DNA of 64,000 bases from Saprospiraceae bacterium (GCA_016714445.1 JADJNF010000008.1:496001-560000), one strand, 5' to 3'. Shown: positions 17,693 through 26,945, counted from the stretch's first letter. The notes: generated by a model not told the origin, from the letters alone. A program made the numbers and translations.

Positions 17693-18154
17693 TTATATTT
17701 CAATCAAACAGCCAATATCTTCTTTCAATTCTATCATCACAAAAGAGCTCTGCACATTGCCTATATTATCAAGTGACGCCAGTTTTTTACTTACAAATTG
17801 TTGATATGCGTCCATGTCTTTAACCACAATTTTTAGTAAGTAATCATACATGCCTGCGATGTGATAACATTCTTTCACTTCGTCAAATCGGATGATTTCT
17901 TCCTGAAATTTTTCTATAAAATCTTTCTGATGAATTTTTAGGGACACATTGCAAATGACCATAAGACTCAGTCCAAGTTTTTTTATATCCAGTTTTGCAT
18001 GATATCCGGTGATATATCCTTCTTTTTCCAATTTTTTTAATCTTTCAAAGGTTGGAGTAGGGCTTAAATTGATTTTTTCACTCAATTCTTTAACAGTGAT
18101 TTTGGCATTTTTCTGCACTTCTTGGAGAATGGCGATATCATATATGTCCGGCAT
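17693..18154 (-). CDS. Lrp/AsnC family transcriptional regulator
   Basis: The 153-aa product shows the family pattern: an N-terminal winged HTH (ILQEVQKNAKITVKELSEKI, TPTFERLKKLEKEGYITGYHA; ~8-55) and a C-terminal RAM effector-binding domain (~68-150; CYHIAGMYDYLLKIVVKDMDAYQQF). It is divergent from the methionine gamma-lyase-like gene at 18312; this arrangement is typical of an Lrp-type regulator and the amino-acid catabolic enzyme it controls. Confidence 0.9.
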   Translation of the reverse strand: MPDIYDIAILQEVQKNAKITVKELSEKINLSPTPTFERLKKLEKEGYITGYHAKLDIKKLGLSLMVICNVSLKIHQKDFIEKFQEEIIRFDEVKECYHIAGMYDYLLKIVVKDMDAYQQFVSKKLASLDNIGNVQSSFVMIELKEDIGCLIEI

Positions 18155-18190
18155 AAAGATTTTTTTTCTTTTTATTCAATACACGACATG

Positions 18191-18287
18191 CAAATATAAC
18201 TATATTATCTTAAATACAGCCTATAAATAGATTAATTTTCCTATTTTATAATACTCTTATAGATTAAAATACGTATTTATATCTTTG
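18191..18287. promoter_or_regulatory. Divergent promoters of lrp-like and lyase genes
   Basis: TATATTTG lies at 18191-18198 on the minus strand for the regulator and TATCTTTG at 18280-18287 on the plus strand for the lyase, both matching TAnnTTTG. Between them is an AT-rich imperfect inverted repeat (ATAAATAG at 18223, CTATTTTAT at 18241), a plausible Lrp-type binding site. Minus-33 elements are not clear. Confidence 0.55.
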
Positions 18288-18311
18288 CACAAGAATATAA
18301 AACCTTAATAT

Positions 18312-19643
18312 ATGAAACCTGTATCAAACCATGTTTTTAGACCTGAGTCCATGATGATGTCTTATGGGTATAAACCTGAACTTTCTGAAGGAGCCATCAA
18401 ATGTCCTATTTTCCAAACGTCCACCTTTGTGTTTAAAAATGCAGAAGAGGGAAAAGCTTTTTTTGAGATCGCGTATGGTATCCGTGAAAAAAGAGTGAAT
18501 GAAGAGTTGGGACTTATTTATTCGAGATTAAATAATCCTGATCTGGAAATACTTGAAAACAGGCTTTGTTTATGGGACAATGCAGAAGAGTGTGCCGTTT
18601 TCGAAAGTGGTATGTCTGCCATTACCACAGTTTTATTGGAATTTCTGAATCCAGGAGATCTATTGCTTTACAGCAAGCCGATCTATGGCGGTACGGATCA
18701 TTTTATAAATACGTTTTTACCAAAGATAGGCATTAACGTATTGGGTTTTTTGCCTGGATTGTCTGAAATGGAAATAAAAGAAATTCTATTGAAATCCGGA
18801 AAAGCTGACCAACTGGCTATGATATATATAGAAACACCTGCAAATCCAACCAACACTATCATTGACATTGCAGCTTGCGCCAATGTAGCAAAGCACTTTT
18901 CGACATCGGACAAACAAGTACTTACCGCAGTAGACAATACTTATATGGGACCTTTGTGGCAACATCCTTTGAAGCATGGGGCGGATATAGTGATGTATTC
19001 TGCCACCAAATATATAGGCGGACATAGTGACGTCATTGCAGGTGCTGTGCTGGGTAACAGTACGCTGATGAAAAGGGTTAAAACTTTACGCACTTTCCTC
19101 GGCAACATGGCTAGTCCAAATACAGGTTGGTTATTGATGCGAAGCCTGGAGACTCTAAAAGTTCGTATGGATCAGCAAGCTTTAAATGCGCAGAAAGTAG
19201 CTGAATTTTTGATCAGCCACTCCAAAGTGGCAAAAGTGTATTATTTGGGATGTATACAAGAAGGTAGTCCGGCGTTTGATATATATAAAAAGCAGTACAC
19301 CTCATCAGGAGCCATGTTGTCATTTGATATCAAAGGAGGTGAAGAAGAAGCATTTTCATTTCTAAATCATCTGAAAATGATACAACTGGCAGTGAGTTTG
19401 GGTAGTACAGAAAGTCTGGCAGAACACCCTGCATCTATGACCCATGCAGGTATCGAACCATCACACAGGATTGAAATGGGTATTACGGATAGTTTGGTCA
19501 GATTATCTATAGGAGTGGAAAATTACAATGACATCATTTGGGATATTGAACAGGCTTTAAATAAAATTGAACCTGTTATCACACATACTTTACCACAGTC
19601 AGAATATTTACTGCAAATGGAAAATGTATCCCAGGATATTTGA
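18312..19643 (+). CDS. Trans-sulfuration family PLP enzyme, methionine gamma-lyase-like
   Basis: The 443-aa enzyme belongs to the Cys/Met-metabolism PLP family. It has IYSRLNNPDLEILENRL (~75-91), the PLP-phosphate segment ESGMSAITTVLL (~98-109), SKPIYGGTDHF (~121-131) and the Schiff-base lysine Lys233 in SATKYIGGHSDVIAG; SLGSTESLAEHPASMTH near 355 is the substrate-carboxylate region. In methionine gamma-lyases of Pseudomonas type a Cys follows YG; here it is Gly, so cystathionine gamma-lyase or O-acetylhomoserine chemistry cannot be excluded. Divergent Lrp control favours a catabolic role (methionine to methanethiol, 2-oxobutyrate and ammonia). Confidence 0.85.
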   Translation: MKPVSNHVFRPESMMMSYGYKPELSEGAIKCPIFQTSTFVFKNAEEGKAFFEIAYGIREKRVNEELGLIYSRLNNPDLEILENRLCLWDNAEECAVFESGMSAITTVLLEFLNPGDLLLYSKPIYGGTDHFINTFLPKIGINVLGFLPGLSEMEIKEILLKSGKADQLAMIYIETPANPTNTIIDIAACANVAKHFSTSDKQVLTAVDNTYMGPLWQHPLKHGADIVMYSATKYIGGHSDVIAGAVLGNSTLMKRVKTLRTFLGNMASPNTGWLLMRSLETLKVRMDQQALNAQKVAEFLISHSKVAKVYYLGCIQEGSPAFDIYKKQYTSSGAMLSFDIKGGEEEAFSFLNHLKMIQLAVSLGSTESLAEHPASMTHAGIEPSHRIEMGITDSLVRLSIGVENYNDIIWDIEQALNKIEPVITHTLPQSEYLLQMENVSQDI

Positions 19644-19712
19644 TGTTTTGCTACTGATAAATTAAGTTTATTGAATATAATTTGGTTTATATTGTCTAAG
19701 ATTTAAGCAGGG

Positions 19713-20666
19713 TTACTTTGCATTCAATGGCAGATCATAACAAATCATTTCCCGATCTATAGTGCCATCATTATGGAAATCCAAAAGAGCATAAGCCGGA
19801 GGGAAATCCTGAAATGATCCTTTCCACCACTTGCCACTGATTGCGCCGTTGCAGAGATATTTAATTCCAAGATAATTTACTTCATCCTGAAGGTGAATAT
19901 GCCCGCTTAAACAAACTTTAATATTTGGATAGGCTTTAAAAAGATTTTTTATTCTTCTGGCATCGACATGCAAAAGCACTCTTGACAATTTCCAATCACC
20001 ATTGGGCAACATATCATCAAAAAACATAGCAGAGCAAAATGATATGATAGGTATATGTGAGACAATACAAATAAATTTATCTTTGGGTGCTGAAGCAAGT
20101 TCTTTTTCCAACCAGGTAAATTGTTCTTCGTCAAATCTGGCGATATATCCCCCTTCATTTTCCTGTGTACTGTCCAAAACTATAAAAAGCCAATTATTTT
20201 TTTCAAAGCTATAATATCTCGCCGGCATTTTATGATTACTTATTACCCAATTTTTATCATAAAGTGGGTCGCTTTTGATGGATTCGTCCTTTACCTGCCA
20301 TCCCCAAACATCATGATTTCCTATACAATGGTACACTTGCAATTTGTTTTCTTCTTCCATTATTTTATTCCATACATCCCATTGGGATTGAGTTTCTGTT
20401 TTATTTGCAGCCAGAGCATCCATAATACTATCTCCGCCATTGATAATGAAAGACGGTTTATTGCGTAGACTATTGACATGTTTAAGTGCTTTACGCATCC
20501 CTGTTTGTGAAATTTCGTCGGTTTTGACATGTATGTCCGTAATAAATGCGACCTTAAATGATGTATCAGATTTTAATTTACTTTCTGACGATTGAAATAT
20601 ATTTGAAACACCGGCGGTCGCACCTGTCAGTAAAGTGCTGGTTCTGATAAAATTTCTTCTGTTCAT
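19713..20666 (-). CDS. Calcineurin-like metallophosphoesterase with Tat-type signal
   Basis: The 317-aa protein begins MNRRNFIRTSTLLTGATAG, a twin-arginine signal. The phosphoesterase metal motifs are complete: TDIH (Asp44, His46), NGGDSIMD (~74-81), CIGNHDVWGW (~112-121), VSHIPI (~203-208) and SGHIHLQDE (~256-264). Such periplasmic enzymes cleave phosphomonoesters or diesters; the substrate is unknown. It lies 51 bp downstream of the LacI-type gene on the same strand and may be in its transcript. Confidence 0.85.
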   Translation of the reverse strand: MNRRNFIRTSTLLTGATAGVSNIFQSSESKLKSDTSFKVAFITDIHVKTDEISQTGMRKALKHVNSLRNKPSFIINGGDSIMDALAANKTETQSQWDVWNKIMEEENKLQVYHCIGNHDVWGWQVKDESIKSDPLYDKNWVISNHKMPARYYSFEKNNWLFIVLDSTQENEGGYIARFDEEQFTWLEKELASAPKDKFICIVSHIPIISFCSAMFFDDMLPNGDWKLSRVLLHVDARRIKNLFKAYPNIKVCLSGHIHLQDEVNYLGIKYLCNGAISGKWWKGSFQDFPPAYALLDFHNDGTIDREMICYDLPLNAK

Positions 20667-20717
20667 TTGATCATCCGGTTTTGCTTTATTTCAAAATAAT
20701 TATTCATTTTTATTATT

Positions 20718-21785
20718 TTAGTTTCTGTTAAAGAAATCAATATAAAAATCCACATTTTCTTTAAGTACAATATCTAAAGGAAGGTATTGGGTTTTACTGA
20801 TCTCTTTTTTTAGGATAAAATGATTTACAAAATTCATAATACCCAAATACCCTTGTTGTATTGGATTTTGGTTGATGATGAAGTCTATTTTATCTTCTTT
20901 TAAAAGTTTAATGTTGGGCTCAATCATGTCAAAACCTACGATGTCAAATTTTTTAATGTCTTCCTCCGTAAATAGATTCACAATACGATAAGCCCTTGAA
21001 TTAGTAAAAAACACACCTTTCATCCTTGGGTGCGCGGATTTAATACTCATCCAAAATTCCGTTAGTTTTTCAGTATCACTAAACTGGTCAAACTCATACC
21101 AAAATACAGGATTGTTATCCATTTGATGTTCAGTAAAATATGCTTTTAATCCACTTACTTTATCTGAATAGTGTTGCGCATTAGAAAGTTTGTGTCCCAG
21201 GTTTATTGCTATAATTTCATCCCCTGAATGAAGACGCAGATGAAATAACCGACCGGCAAGGTAACCACTATTATATGAATTTTGCCCCACATAACAGAGA
21301 ATGCCCGGATGCCTGATTTCAGTATTAATAGTAATAAATGGTATACCAAGTTTTACAGCCTGTTCCAGATATTCTAGTGACTCTGCAGTGAAGGTGGGTG
21401 CGGTTAGTATTGCATCCGGCCTTGATGCAAATGCATTTTCCAGTTGCATACAAAACTCATCTTTTCTGGAAATATCAAAATTATAATATTCTGCAATAAT
21501 ACCATAGTGTTTGACCAGTTCAAGAGCATTTAAAATGCCTTCACTTGGTTGTGACCAAAAGACATCACTTTCAGGGTCAGGACTTACAATTGCTATTTTA
21601 TAGGTTTTATTTGATGCTAATGTACTTGCTATTAAGTTTTTTTCAAAACCAAGTTCATTGGCTATTTTCAGTATTTTTTTTGCTACATCTTCAGATACAT
21701 TGCCTCTACCGTTGATGACCCTGTCTACTGTTCCTCTTGAAACACCTGCTATGAGAGCAATATCTTTTATGGTTACTTTTTTCAT
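20718..21785 (-). CDS. LacI family transcriptional regulator
   Basis: The 355-aa protein has an N-terminal LacI HTH plus hinge (VTIKDIALIAGVSRGTVDRVINGRG, LGFEKNLIASTLASN; ~3-60) and a periplasmic-binding-protein-like sensor domain (~63-340; KIAIVSPDP, LTAPTFTAES, FVGF-type strand IVGFDMIEP). The sensor half resembles those for sugars or cyclitols. Neighbours are a sugar-porter MFS and a NagB/PIG-L enzyme, so an amino sugar or its phosphate is the likely effector. The 40-bp palindrome with a central CG at 23667-23706, over the nagB promoter, is the best candidate for its operator. Confidence 0.85.
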   Translation of the reverse strand: MKKVTIKDIALIAGVSRGTVDRVINGRGNVSEDVAKKILKIANELGFEKNLIASTLASNKTYKIAIVSPDPESDVFWSQPSEGILNALELVKHYGIIAEYYNFDISRKDEFCMQLENAFASRPDAILTAPTFTAESLEYLEQAVKLGIPFITINTEIRHPGILCYVGQNSYNSGYLAGRLFHLRLHSGDEIIAINLGHKLSNAQHYSDKVSGLKAYFTEHQMDNNPVFWYEFDQFSDTEKLTEFWMSIKSAHPRMKGVFFTNSRAYRIVNLFTEEDIKKFDIVGFDMIEPNIKLLKEDKIDFIINQNPIQQGYLGIMNFVNHFILKKEISKTQYLPLDIVLKENVDFYIDFFNRN

Positions 21786-21786
21786 T

Positions 21787-21890
21787 TTATACTCAAAATA
21801 AATTGGTATGAGGAAATTTCATTTTCCAATTTATTGATGATGGGTATAATGGCGACAGAATTTTTTGAAAAATAAATTCTCGTCGGTATA
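21787..21890 (-). repeat. 104-bp inverted element, left copy (leader of lacI-type gene)
   Basis: Read on the minus strand this is the leader directly in front of the lacI-type start codon. A copy of the same length is at 25778-25881 on the plus strand. The first ~35 bases (TATACCGACGAGAATTTATT...) and the last 21 (ACCAATTTATTTTGAGTATA plus A) are almost identical in both; the middle has diverged but both can form paired stems. Each copy points toward the gene outside or at the edge of the amino-sugar module. Confidence 0.75.
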
Positions 21891-22039
21891 ACTTAATAAA
21901 AGCAGAACCAACCAATGGTGTATTGAAGTCTTTACTTTTGGCTATAATTCGTGAAAAAACACATTGACTCATTTAAAGAATTTTTAACAACGATTGTAGC
22001 AACATAAATTTTACATGTATTGTGTCTTTAAATTAGAAT

Positions 22040-23368
22040 TCATTGAGATGAAAGTTTCTTTTCAATATCTTCCAGACTCACGCCCTTGGTTTCCGGCATA
22101 ACTTTCCATGTGAAAATCAATTGCCCTACCATCATTACAGCAAATACTGCAAAAACTGTTCCCGGACCAATAACTTTGAATAACCAGGGTACCATCGCCG
22201 GAATAATAGCTGCCAGGACCCAATGAATTGATGTACCAAAAGCAGTTCCCTGACCGCGTAGATGGTTTGGAAATATTTCTGATATGAATACCCAGATAAT
22301 AGTTCCCTGTCCTATGGCGTGCGAGGCAATAAAAATAAAATAAAATATAGGCACAGCCATCCCCTTCATACTCATGAAGAATGCCATAGAAATCAGTGAT
22401 AACGAGACAATATATCCAATGGAACCGACATACATCAATTGTCTCCGACCTAATCTATCTATAAGCATCAATCCGATGTATGTAAATACTAAATTGGTAA
22501 TGCCAATGCCAATGCTACTCAGAAGTGCTCCGCTTTTTTCCAGACCTGCTATTTCAAATATTCTTGGCGCATAATACAGGAAGGCATTTATGCCTGAAAA
22601 CTGATTAAAAAATGAAATCAAAAAAGCTAGTATGACCGGAAATCTATACTCAGGTTTCCAGATGGTGTCCGATGTAACAACATTCAGATGATCAGCTTTG
22701 ATTTTTTGTATTTGGTCTTCAACAGGAATATCAGGCTCAATGATTTTGAGTGTAGGTATGGCTTTTTCAATATTGTCTTTGACCGTGATCAACCATCGTG
22801 GACTTTCCGGAATCAAAAACACTAAAATAAAATATATTAAGGCAGGAAGAGCCTCAATGCCCACCATCCACCTCCAGGGTTCTGTACCAAAGTCTTTGAG
22901 TAAAAAATTGGATATGAAGGCTATGAGAATGCCAAATACAATATTAAACTGATAAAGAGCTACAAGCTTGCCGCGGTCTTTTGCAAGGGCTATTTCTGAT
23001 ATAAAAATAGGTGCAGCTACAGTAGATGCTCCGACACCCAATCCCCCAATAAATCTAAAAATAGAAAACATCCATGGGTCGGTAGCTAATCCTGAGCCAA
23101 TGGCAGAAATAAAATATAACAGACCGATAGCTATCAGAGTTGGTTTTCGTCCATACTTATCCGTAGGTATTCCGCCAAATATTGCCCCAATAACAGTTCC
23201 CCATAATGCAGATGACATAATAACCCATCCATGAAAAACCTCTCCTCTGGGCCATAATTCCTGCAGTGCTTTTTCAGCACCAGAAATGACGACTGTGTCA
23301 AAACCAAACAAAAAACCTGCCAGTGCGGCAATAATTGACCATAAAAACAAACTTTTATTCGTGGACAT
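22040..23368 (-). CDS. MFS sugar porter (sugar/H+ symporter family)
   Basis: The 442-aa protein has about 12 predicted membrane helices and the sugar-porter signatures: GFLFGFDTVVISGA in helix 1, TDKYGRKPT (~69-77) between helices 2 and 3, IPESPRWLI (~187-195) after helix 6, NQFSGINAFLYYAPRIFE (~256-273), DRLGRRQLM (~304-312) and PETKGVSLEDIE near the C-terminus. Such carriers take up hexoses or related sugars with protons. It is divergent from nagB with 364 bp between them, and upstream of lacI on the same strand; import of an amino sugar is inferred. Confidence 0.9.
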   Translation of the reverse strand: MSTNKSLFLWSIIAALAGFLFGFDTVVISGAEKALQELWPRGEVFHGWVIMSSALWGTVIGAIFGGIPTDKYGRKPTLIAIGLLYFISAIGSGLATDPWMFSIFRFIGGLGVGASTVAAPIFISEIALAKDRGKLVALYQFNIVFGILIAFISNFLLKDFGTEPWRWMVGIEALPALIYFILVFLIPESPRWLITVKDNIEKAIPTLKIIEPDIPVEDQIQKIKADHLNVVTSDTIWKPEYRFPVILAFLISFFNQFSGINAFLYYAPRIFEIAGLEKSGALLSSIGIGITNLVFTYIGLMLIDRLGRRQLMYVGSIGYIVSLSLISMAFFMSMKGMAVPIFYFIFIASHAIGQGTIIWVFISEIFPNHLRGQGTAFGTSIHWVLAAIIPAMVPWLFKVIGPGTVFAVFAVMMVGQLIFTWKVMPETKGVSLEDIEKKLSSQ

Positions 23369-23666
23369 TTTTAATGATTATTCAGATTTATTACAAAGAT
23401 ATAAAATTAAAGATGTGAGAGAAATATTTTTTGATTCAACAAAAACATATTCATCTTAATAGCAAACGAAGAGCAACGAATTACGAATATGATTTTCAAA
23501 ACTGTTCATTGCTAACTGTTAACTATCAAGCATTGTAAAAAATTTCAGCTTATCTATTCAACCTTTTTTTATGGACCTTATTTATCATTTCTTAAAATTT
23601 GGAAAAGAAAATAACAAAGCAATCATCCTGTTTTGGGCAACAAATTTGACATCTAAAAAATAATTT
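23369..23666. other. Divergent regulatory gap between MFS and nagB genes
   Basis: A TAnnTTTG match (TATCTTTG) at 23394-23401 on the minus strand, 26 bp before the MFS start, is a probable -7 box. The remainder to 23666 is AT-rich and shows no gene; no second copy of the GTGCAC palindrome was seen near the MFS promoter. Confidence 0.45.
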
Positions 23667-23706
23667 AAGTAAAAAATTGTGTGCACGTGCACACAATTTT
23701 TTACTT
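23667..23706. promoter_or_regulatory. 40-bp perfect palindrome: probable repressor operator at nagB
   Basis: Every one of 20 base pairs is symmetrical around the CG at 23686-23687; the core is TTGTGTGCACGTGCACACAA flanked by A6/T6 and AAGT/ACTT arms. The -7 box TACTTTTG (23702-23709) overlaps its right end and a TTG at 23677-23679 lies inside, so a bound protein would block RNA polymerase. A central CG is usual for LacI-family operators. Confidence 0.75.
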
Positions 23707-23709
23707 TTG
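23702..23709 (+). promoter_or_regulatory. -7 box of nagB-type gene
   Basis: TACTTTTG matches TAnnTTTG and is 23 bp upstream of the ATG. The TTG at 23677 is 22 bp away, slightly longer than usual. Confidence 0.6.
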
Positions 23710-23732
23710 TGGAATAATCATCAAATTTTAAT

Positions 23733-25679
23733 ATGTCAACGTTATCTTCAAAGACACCAATAAACGTAGCGGGCTTAAAATACCAGTTAAAAACATTCGA
23801 AAAAATACAGATAAAACTTTGGGATAACCCGGATGATGGGGCATTACATCTTGCCAGATATATTGCACTTTGCATCAGACAAAAACAGCAGGAAAATGAA
23901 CACATTGTGCTTGGATTGGCCACCGGTTCTTCGCCTATAAAGATATACAATGAACTTGTCCGTATGCATAGAGAAGAAGTACTATCTTTCAATAATGTCA
24001 TCACATTCAATCTGGATGAGTATTATCCCATGAAACCTGACGCCAACCAATCCTATGTAAAGTTTATGAATGAATTTTTATTCAATCATATAGACATCAA
24101 CCCAGCCAATATACATATACCAAACGGAGATATACCCATCGAGTATGTCGAAAATTTTTGTCAGGAATATGAAAAGAAAATAGACTTACTTGGTGGCATT
24201 GATATACAGATATTAGGGATTGGCCGTACTGGCCATATCGGATTTAATGAGCCCGGTTCGTGGCTGTCATCCAAGACAAGGTTGGTTAAACTTGATCATC
24301 TCACCAGGGTAGATGCTGTAAAAGATTTTGGTAAAGAAGAAAATGTCCCATATCGTGCTATCACCATGGGTATCAATACCATACTCAAAGCCCGCCAGAT
24401 TTTCATCATGGCATGGGGCTCACATAAAGCAGATATAGTAAAACAGACTATAGAAGGTGAAGTAACAGAAATGATACCGGCTACGTATCTGCAGGGACAC
24501 CAAAATGTAAAGTTTTATCTTGATGCCGCAGCTTCTTCTGAACTCACAAAAGTAAAAACTCCGTGGTTGGCCGGGATATGTGTCTGGGATGACAAGCTGA
24601 TTGCCAAAGCAGTGATATGGCTCTCTCTAAAACTAAAAAAACCATTACTAAAGCTTACGGATGAAGATTATATCAATAATGGTTTATCTGAGCTGATAGC
24701 CGAGTATAATTCTGCATACAGTCTCAATATCAGGATTTTTAACAAACTTCAGCATACGATCACAGGATGGCCCGGCGGTAAGCCTAATGCAGATGATTCG
24801 CATAGACCTGAAAGAGCAAATCCTGCAAAAAAGCGTATTATTATATTTAGCCCGCACCCTGACGATGATGTAATCTCAATGGGAGGTACTTTCCTGAGAT
24901 TGGTGGAACAGGGGCATGAAGTACATGTGGCTTATCAGGTGTCCGGCAACATTGCAGTTCACGATATTGATGCCTGGAGATATGCAGAATTTATGGGTGA
25001 TTTTGCAAAAGCCATCGGTATTGAACATCCTGAGTTGTATAAAATTGTCAACAAAATATCAAAATTTATTGATAAAAAGGACTCCAATGAGTCTGATATT
25101 AAAGAACTTAGATTGTTGAAAGGAATAATAAGGCGCGAGGAAGCACGCAGTGGCGCTATGTATTGTGGTCTTGGTGAAAAAAATATACATTTTCTCGATA
25201 TGCCTTTTTATGAAACCGGGGGCGTAAGAAAAAACAAACTGACAGATGTAGATTATAAAATTTTGATAGACCTGCTTAATGATGTAAAACCGCACCAGGT
25301 GTATGCAGCAGGTGACCTGGCAGACCCTCATGGTACCCATAGAGTGTGCCTGGAAGCCATATTTGAAGCTTTTGAACGAACTAAAAACCAGAAATGGTGG
25401 AACGATTGCTATCTTTGGTTATACAGAGGTGCATGGCACGAGTGGCCGATAGATGAAATTGAAATGGCTGTACCTATCAGCCCTGATGAGCTTATGCGCA
25501 AACGAAAAGCTATATTTATGCACCAATCTCAGAAAGATCATCCGGTATTTCCGGGTGACGATTCCCGTGAATTCTGGCAAAGAGCAGAAGACAGGAATAA
25601 AGAGACTGCTCATCTATACAATGTACTGGGTTTGGCTGAATACGAAGCCATGGAAGCATTTGTACGGTGGAAATTTTAG
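23733..25679 (+). CDS. nagB: Glucosamine-6-phosphate deaminase fused to PIG-L deacetylase-like domain
   Basis: The 648-aa protein joins two enzymes. Residues ~25-290 are NagB (GlcN-6-P to Fru-6-P plus ammonia): LATGSSPIKIYNELV, NLDEYYPM and GRTGHIGFNEPGS are the substrate and catalytic loops. From ~368 to ~600 is a PIG-L/LmbE-type zinc deacetylase: SPHPDDDVISMGG (His375, Asp377-379), RREEARSGAMYCGL and a late ADPHGTHR motif. The fusion could deacetylate and then deaminate N-acetylglucosamine derivatives. Bacteroides species carry proteins of the same length and layout, so the fusion is established there. It is expressed from its own promoter under the palindrome. Confidence 0.88.
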   Translation: MSTLSSKTPINVAGLKYQLKTFEKIQIKLWDNPDDGALHLARYIALCIRQKQQENEHIVLGLATGSSPIKIYNELVRMHREEVLSFNNVITFNLDEYYPMKPDANQSYVKFMNEFLFNHIDINPANIHIPNGDIPIEYVENFCQEYEKKIDLLGGIDIQILGIGRTGHIGFNEPGSWLSSKTRLVKLDHLTRVDAVKDFGKEENVPYRAITMGINTILKARQIFIMAWGSHKADIVKQTIEGEVTEMIPATYLQGHQNVKFYLDAAASSELTKVKTPWLAGICVWDDKLIAKAVIWLSLKLKKPLLKLTDEDYINNGLSELIAEYNSAYSLNIRIFNKLQHTITGWPGGKPNADDSHRPERANPAKKRIIIFSPHPDDDVISMGGTFLRLVEQGHEVHVAYQVSGNIAVHDIDAWRYAEFMGDFAKAIGIEHPELYKIVNKISKFIDKKDSNESDIKELRLLKGIIRREEARSGAMYCGLGEKNIHFLDMPFYETGGVRKNKLTDVDYKILIDLLNDVKPHQVYAAGDLADPHGTHRVCLEAIFEAFERTKNQKWWNDCYLWLYRGAWHEWPIDEIEMAVPISPDELMRKRKAIFMHQSQKDHPVFPGDDSREFWQRAEDRNKETAHLYNVLGLAEYEAMEAFVRWKF

Positions 25680-26071
25680 TATAAACCATAATTGTTTTCA
25701 TTTTACCGTCATGATTAACAAATTAACAGGGTTTCAATACCTATGATAGGATAGAGAGTAGCTTGATATTTTGCATTTATACCGACGAGAATTTATTTTG
25801 CAAAAAATTCTATCGGTATTATGCTCAAAATAAATGAATTAAATAAAGTGTTTTTCGCAAACCAATTTATTTTGAGTATAAGATAATTTTTCTACTTTCC
25901 TTTTAATTAAAATCATTTTTTGCAAAACGTAATATATCATAATAAACTACTCTCTAAAATATAAAACAAGAATTGTTTTTTAACCTGTAGTTATATTGAA
26001 ATGATAAATTATACTATCATAGCCAATAAATCTTCTATGGACTTTTACTACCTCCAAACAGAAAATAACCG
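25680..26071. other. Gap downstream of nagB-type gene
   Basis: No gene is seen in this gap. It contains the right copy of the 104-bp element (25778-25881). Outside that element the sequence is AT-rich with no strong terminator: the only stem candidates are those within the element itself. Confidence 0.5.
25778..25881 (+). repeat. 104-bp inverted element, right copy
   Basis: Inverted partner of 21787-21890. Here the first half folds well: ATACCGACGAGAATTT pairs with AAATTCTATCGGTAT across a short loop, and CTCAAAATAAAT near 25824 pairs with ATTTATTTTGAG near 25866. No start codon follows the element at the place where the lacI start follows the left copy; the next gene, ccmB, begins 215 bp away. 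Confidence 0.75.
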
Positions 26072-26079
26072 TATCTTTG
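26072..26079 (+). promoter_or_regulatory. -7 box upstream of ccmB
   Basis: TATCTTTG matches TAnnTTTG and lies 17 bp before the ATG at 26097, giving a very short leader. No clear TTG is present at -33. Confidence 0.5.
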
Positions 26080-26096
26080 AGCCATTATTTTAGTCA

Positions 26097-26753
26097 ATGG
26101 ACCTCATTAAAGTAAAAGATATCTTTATTAAAGAATTGTCTATAGAATTCAGACAAAAGTTTGCTTTAGGAGGTGTATTTCTCTTTGCAGCTACAGTAGT
26201 TTTTTTAATTTTTAAGTCTTTTAACGAAATAAATCCGCGTGAATGGACTATTCTTATATGGATTATTTTGCTATTTGCAGGCCTAAATGCTGTAGTGAAG
26301 AGTTTTCTGCAGGAAAAAAAAGAAACATACCTTTATTATTATACTTTATTTAGTCCCATAGATCTTATTGTAGCTAAGCTGCTTTACAATTTTCTGTTTT
26401 TATGTGGTATTTTTTTCATAATAATATTATTTATGGGGTTATTCTCAAGCTTTCCGGTCAAGGATTTTGGATTGTTTGCCATAGGTGCAGCCTTGGGTAT
26501 ATTTGGTATTTCTGTTGTTTTTACCTTTGTTTCTGTCATTTCGGCCTCTGATAACGGTAATGCTACTTTAATGTCAATTCTTGCTTTGCCTTTGGTTTTA
26601 CCTATCTTATTATTATTATTAAAAATATCTGCCGTGAGTGTGAGATTACTTACAGATACAGCCATTGCAGAAGATGTATGGTTATTGTTTGGTGTAGATA
26701 GTATTTTACTTGGTGCAATGTTGTTATTGTTTCCGGCGTTATGGAGATCATAA
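26097..26753 (+). CDS. ccmB: Heme exporter protein CcmB
   Basis: The 218-aa product has six hydrophobic helices and matches CcmB, the membrane subunit of the CcmAB ABC complex in cytochrome c maturation system I: N-terminal IKVKDIFIKELSIEFRQKFA, then FLQEKKETYLYYYTLFSPIDLIVAKLLYN and VSVISASDNGNATLMSILALPLVLPILL. It opens the ccmB-ccmC-ccmD-gdh gene group; no ccmA is visible in this window, so the ATPase must be elsewhere. Confidence 0.88.
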   Translation: MDLIKVKDIFIKELSIEFRQKFALGGVFLFAATVVFLIFKSFNEINPREWTILIWIILLFAGLNAVVKSFLQEKKETYLYYYTLFSPIDLIVAKLLYNFLFLCGIFFIIILFMGLFSSFPVKDFGLFAIGAALGIFGISVVFTFVSVISASDNGNATLMSILALPLVLPILLLLLKISAVSVRLLTDTAIAEDVWLLFGVDSILLGAMLLLFPALWRS

Positions 26754-26945
26754 GTTATTTTAAAAAAGGAATAAATGATAGGAATGATATTTGGAAGGAA
26801 TGATGAAACGCCATGACCGGTGGCTGACACAAAAGAGAATGATTATTTGGCGTTCCATCTGACCGAAAAATCATCCCACCGGAGGTAGGTAAATTAAATT
26901 AAAACAGATGAAATAGTGAAATTATTCAAATATTAACTGAGATCT
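26754..26945. other. 192-bp spacer between ccmB and ccmC
   Basis: Long for an operon gap. It contains several ATGATTT/GGAATGAT-like words but no gene or clear terminator; ccmC may have its own start site. Confidence 0.35.
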
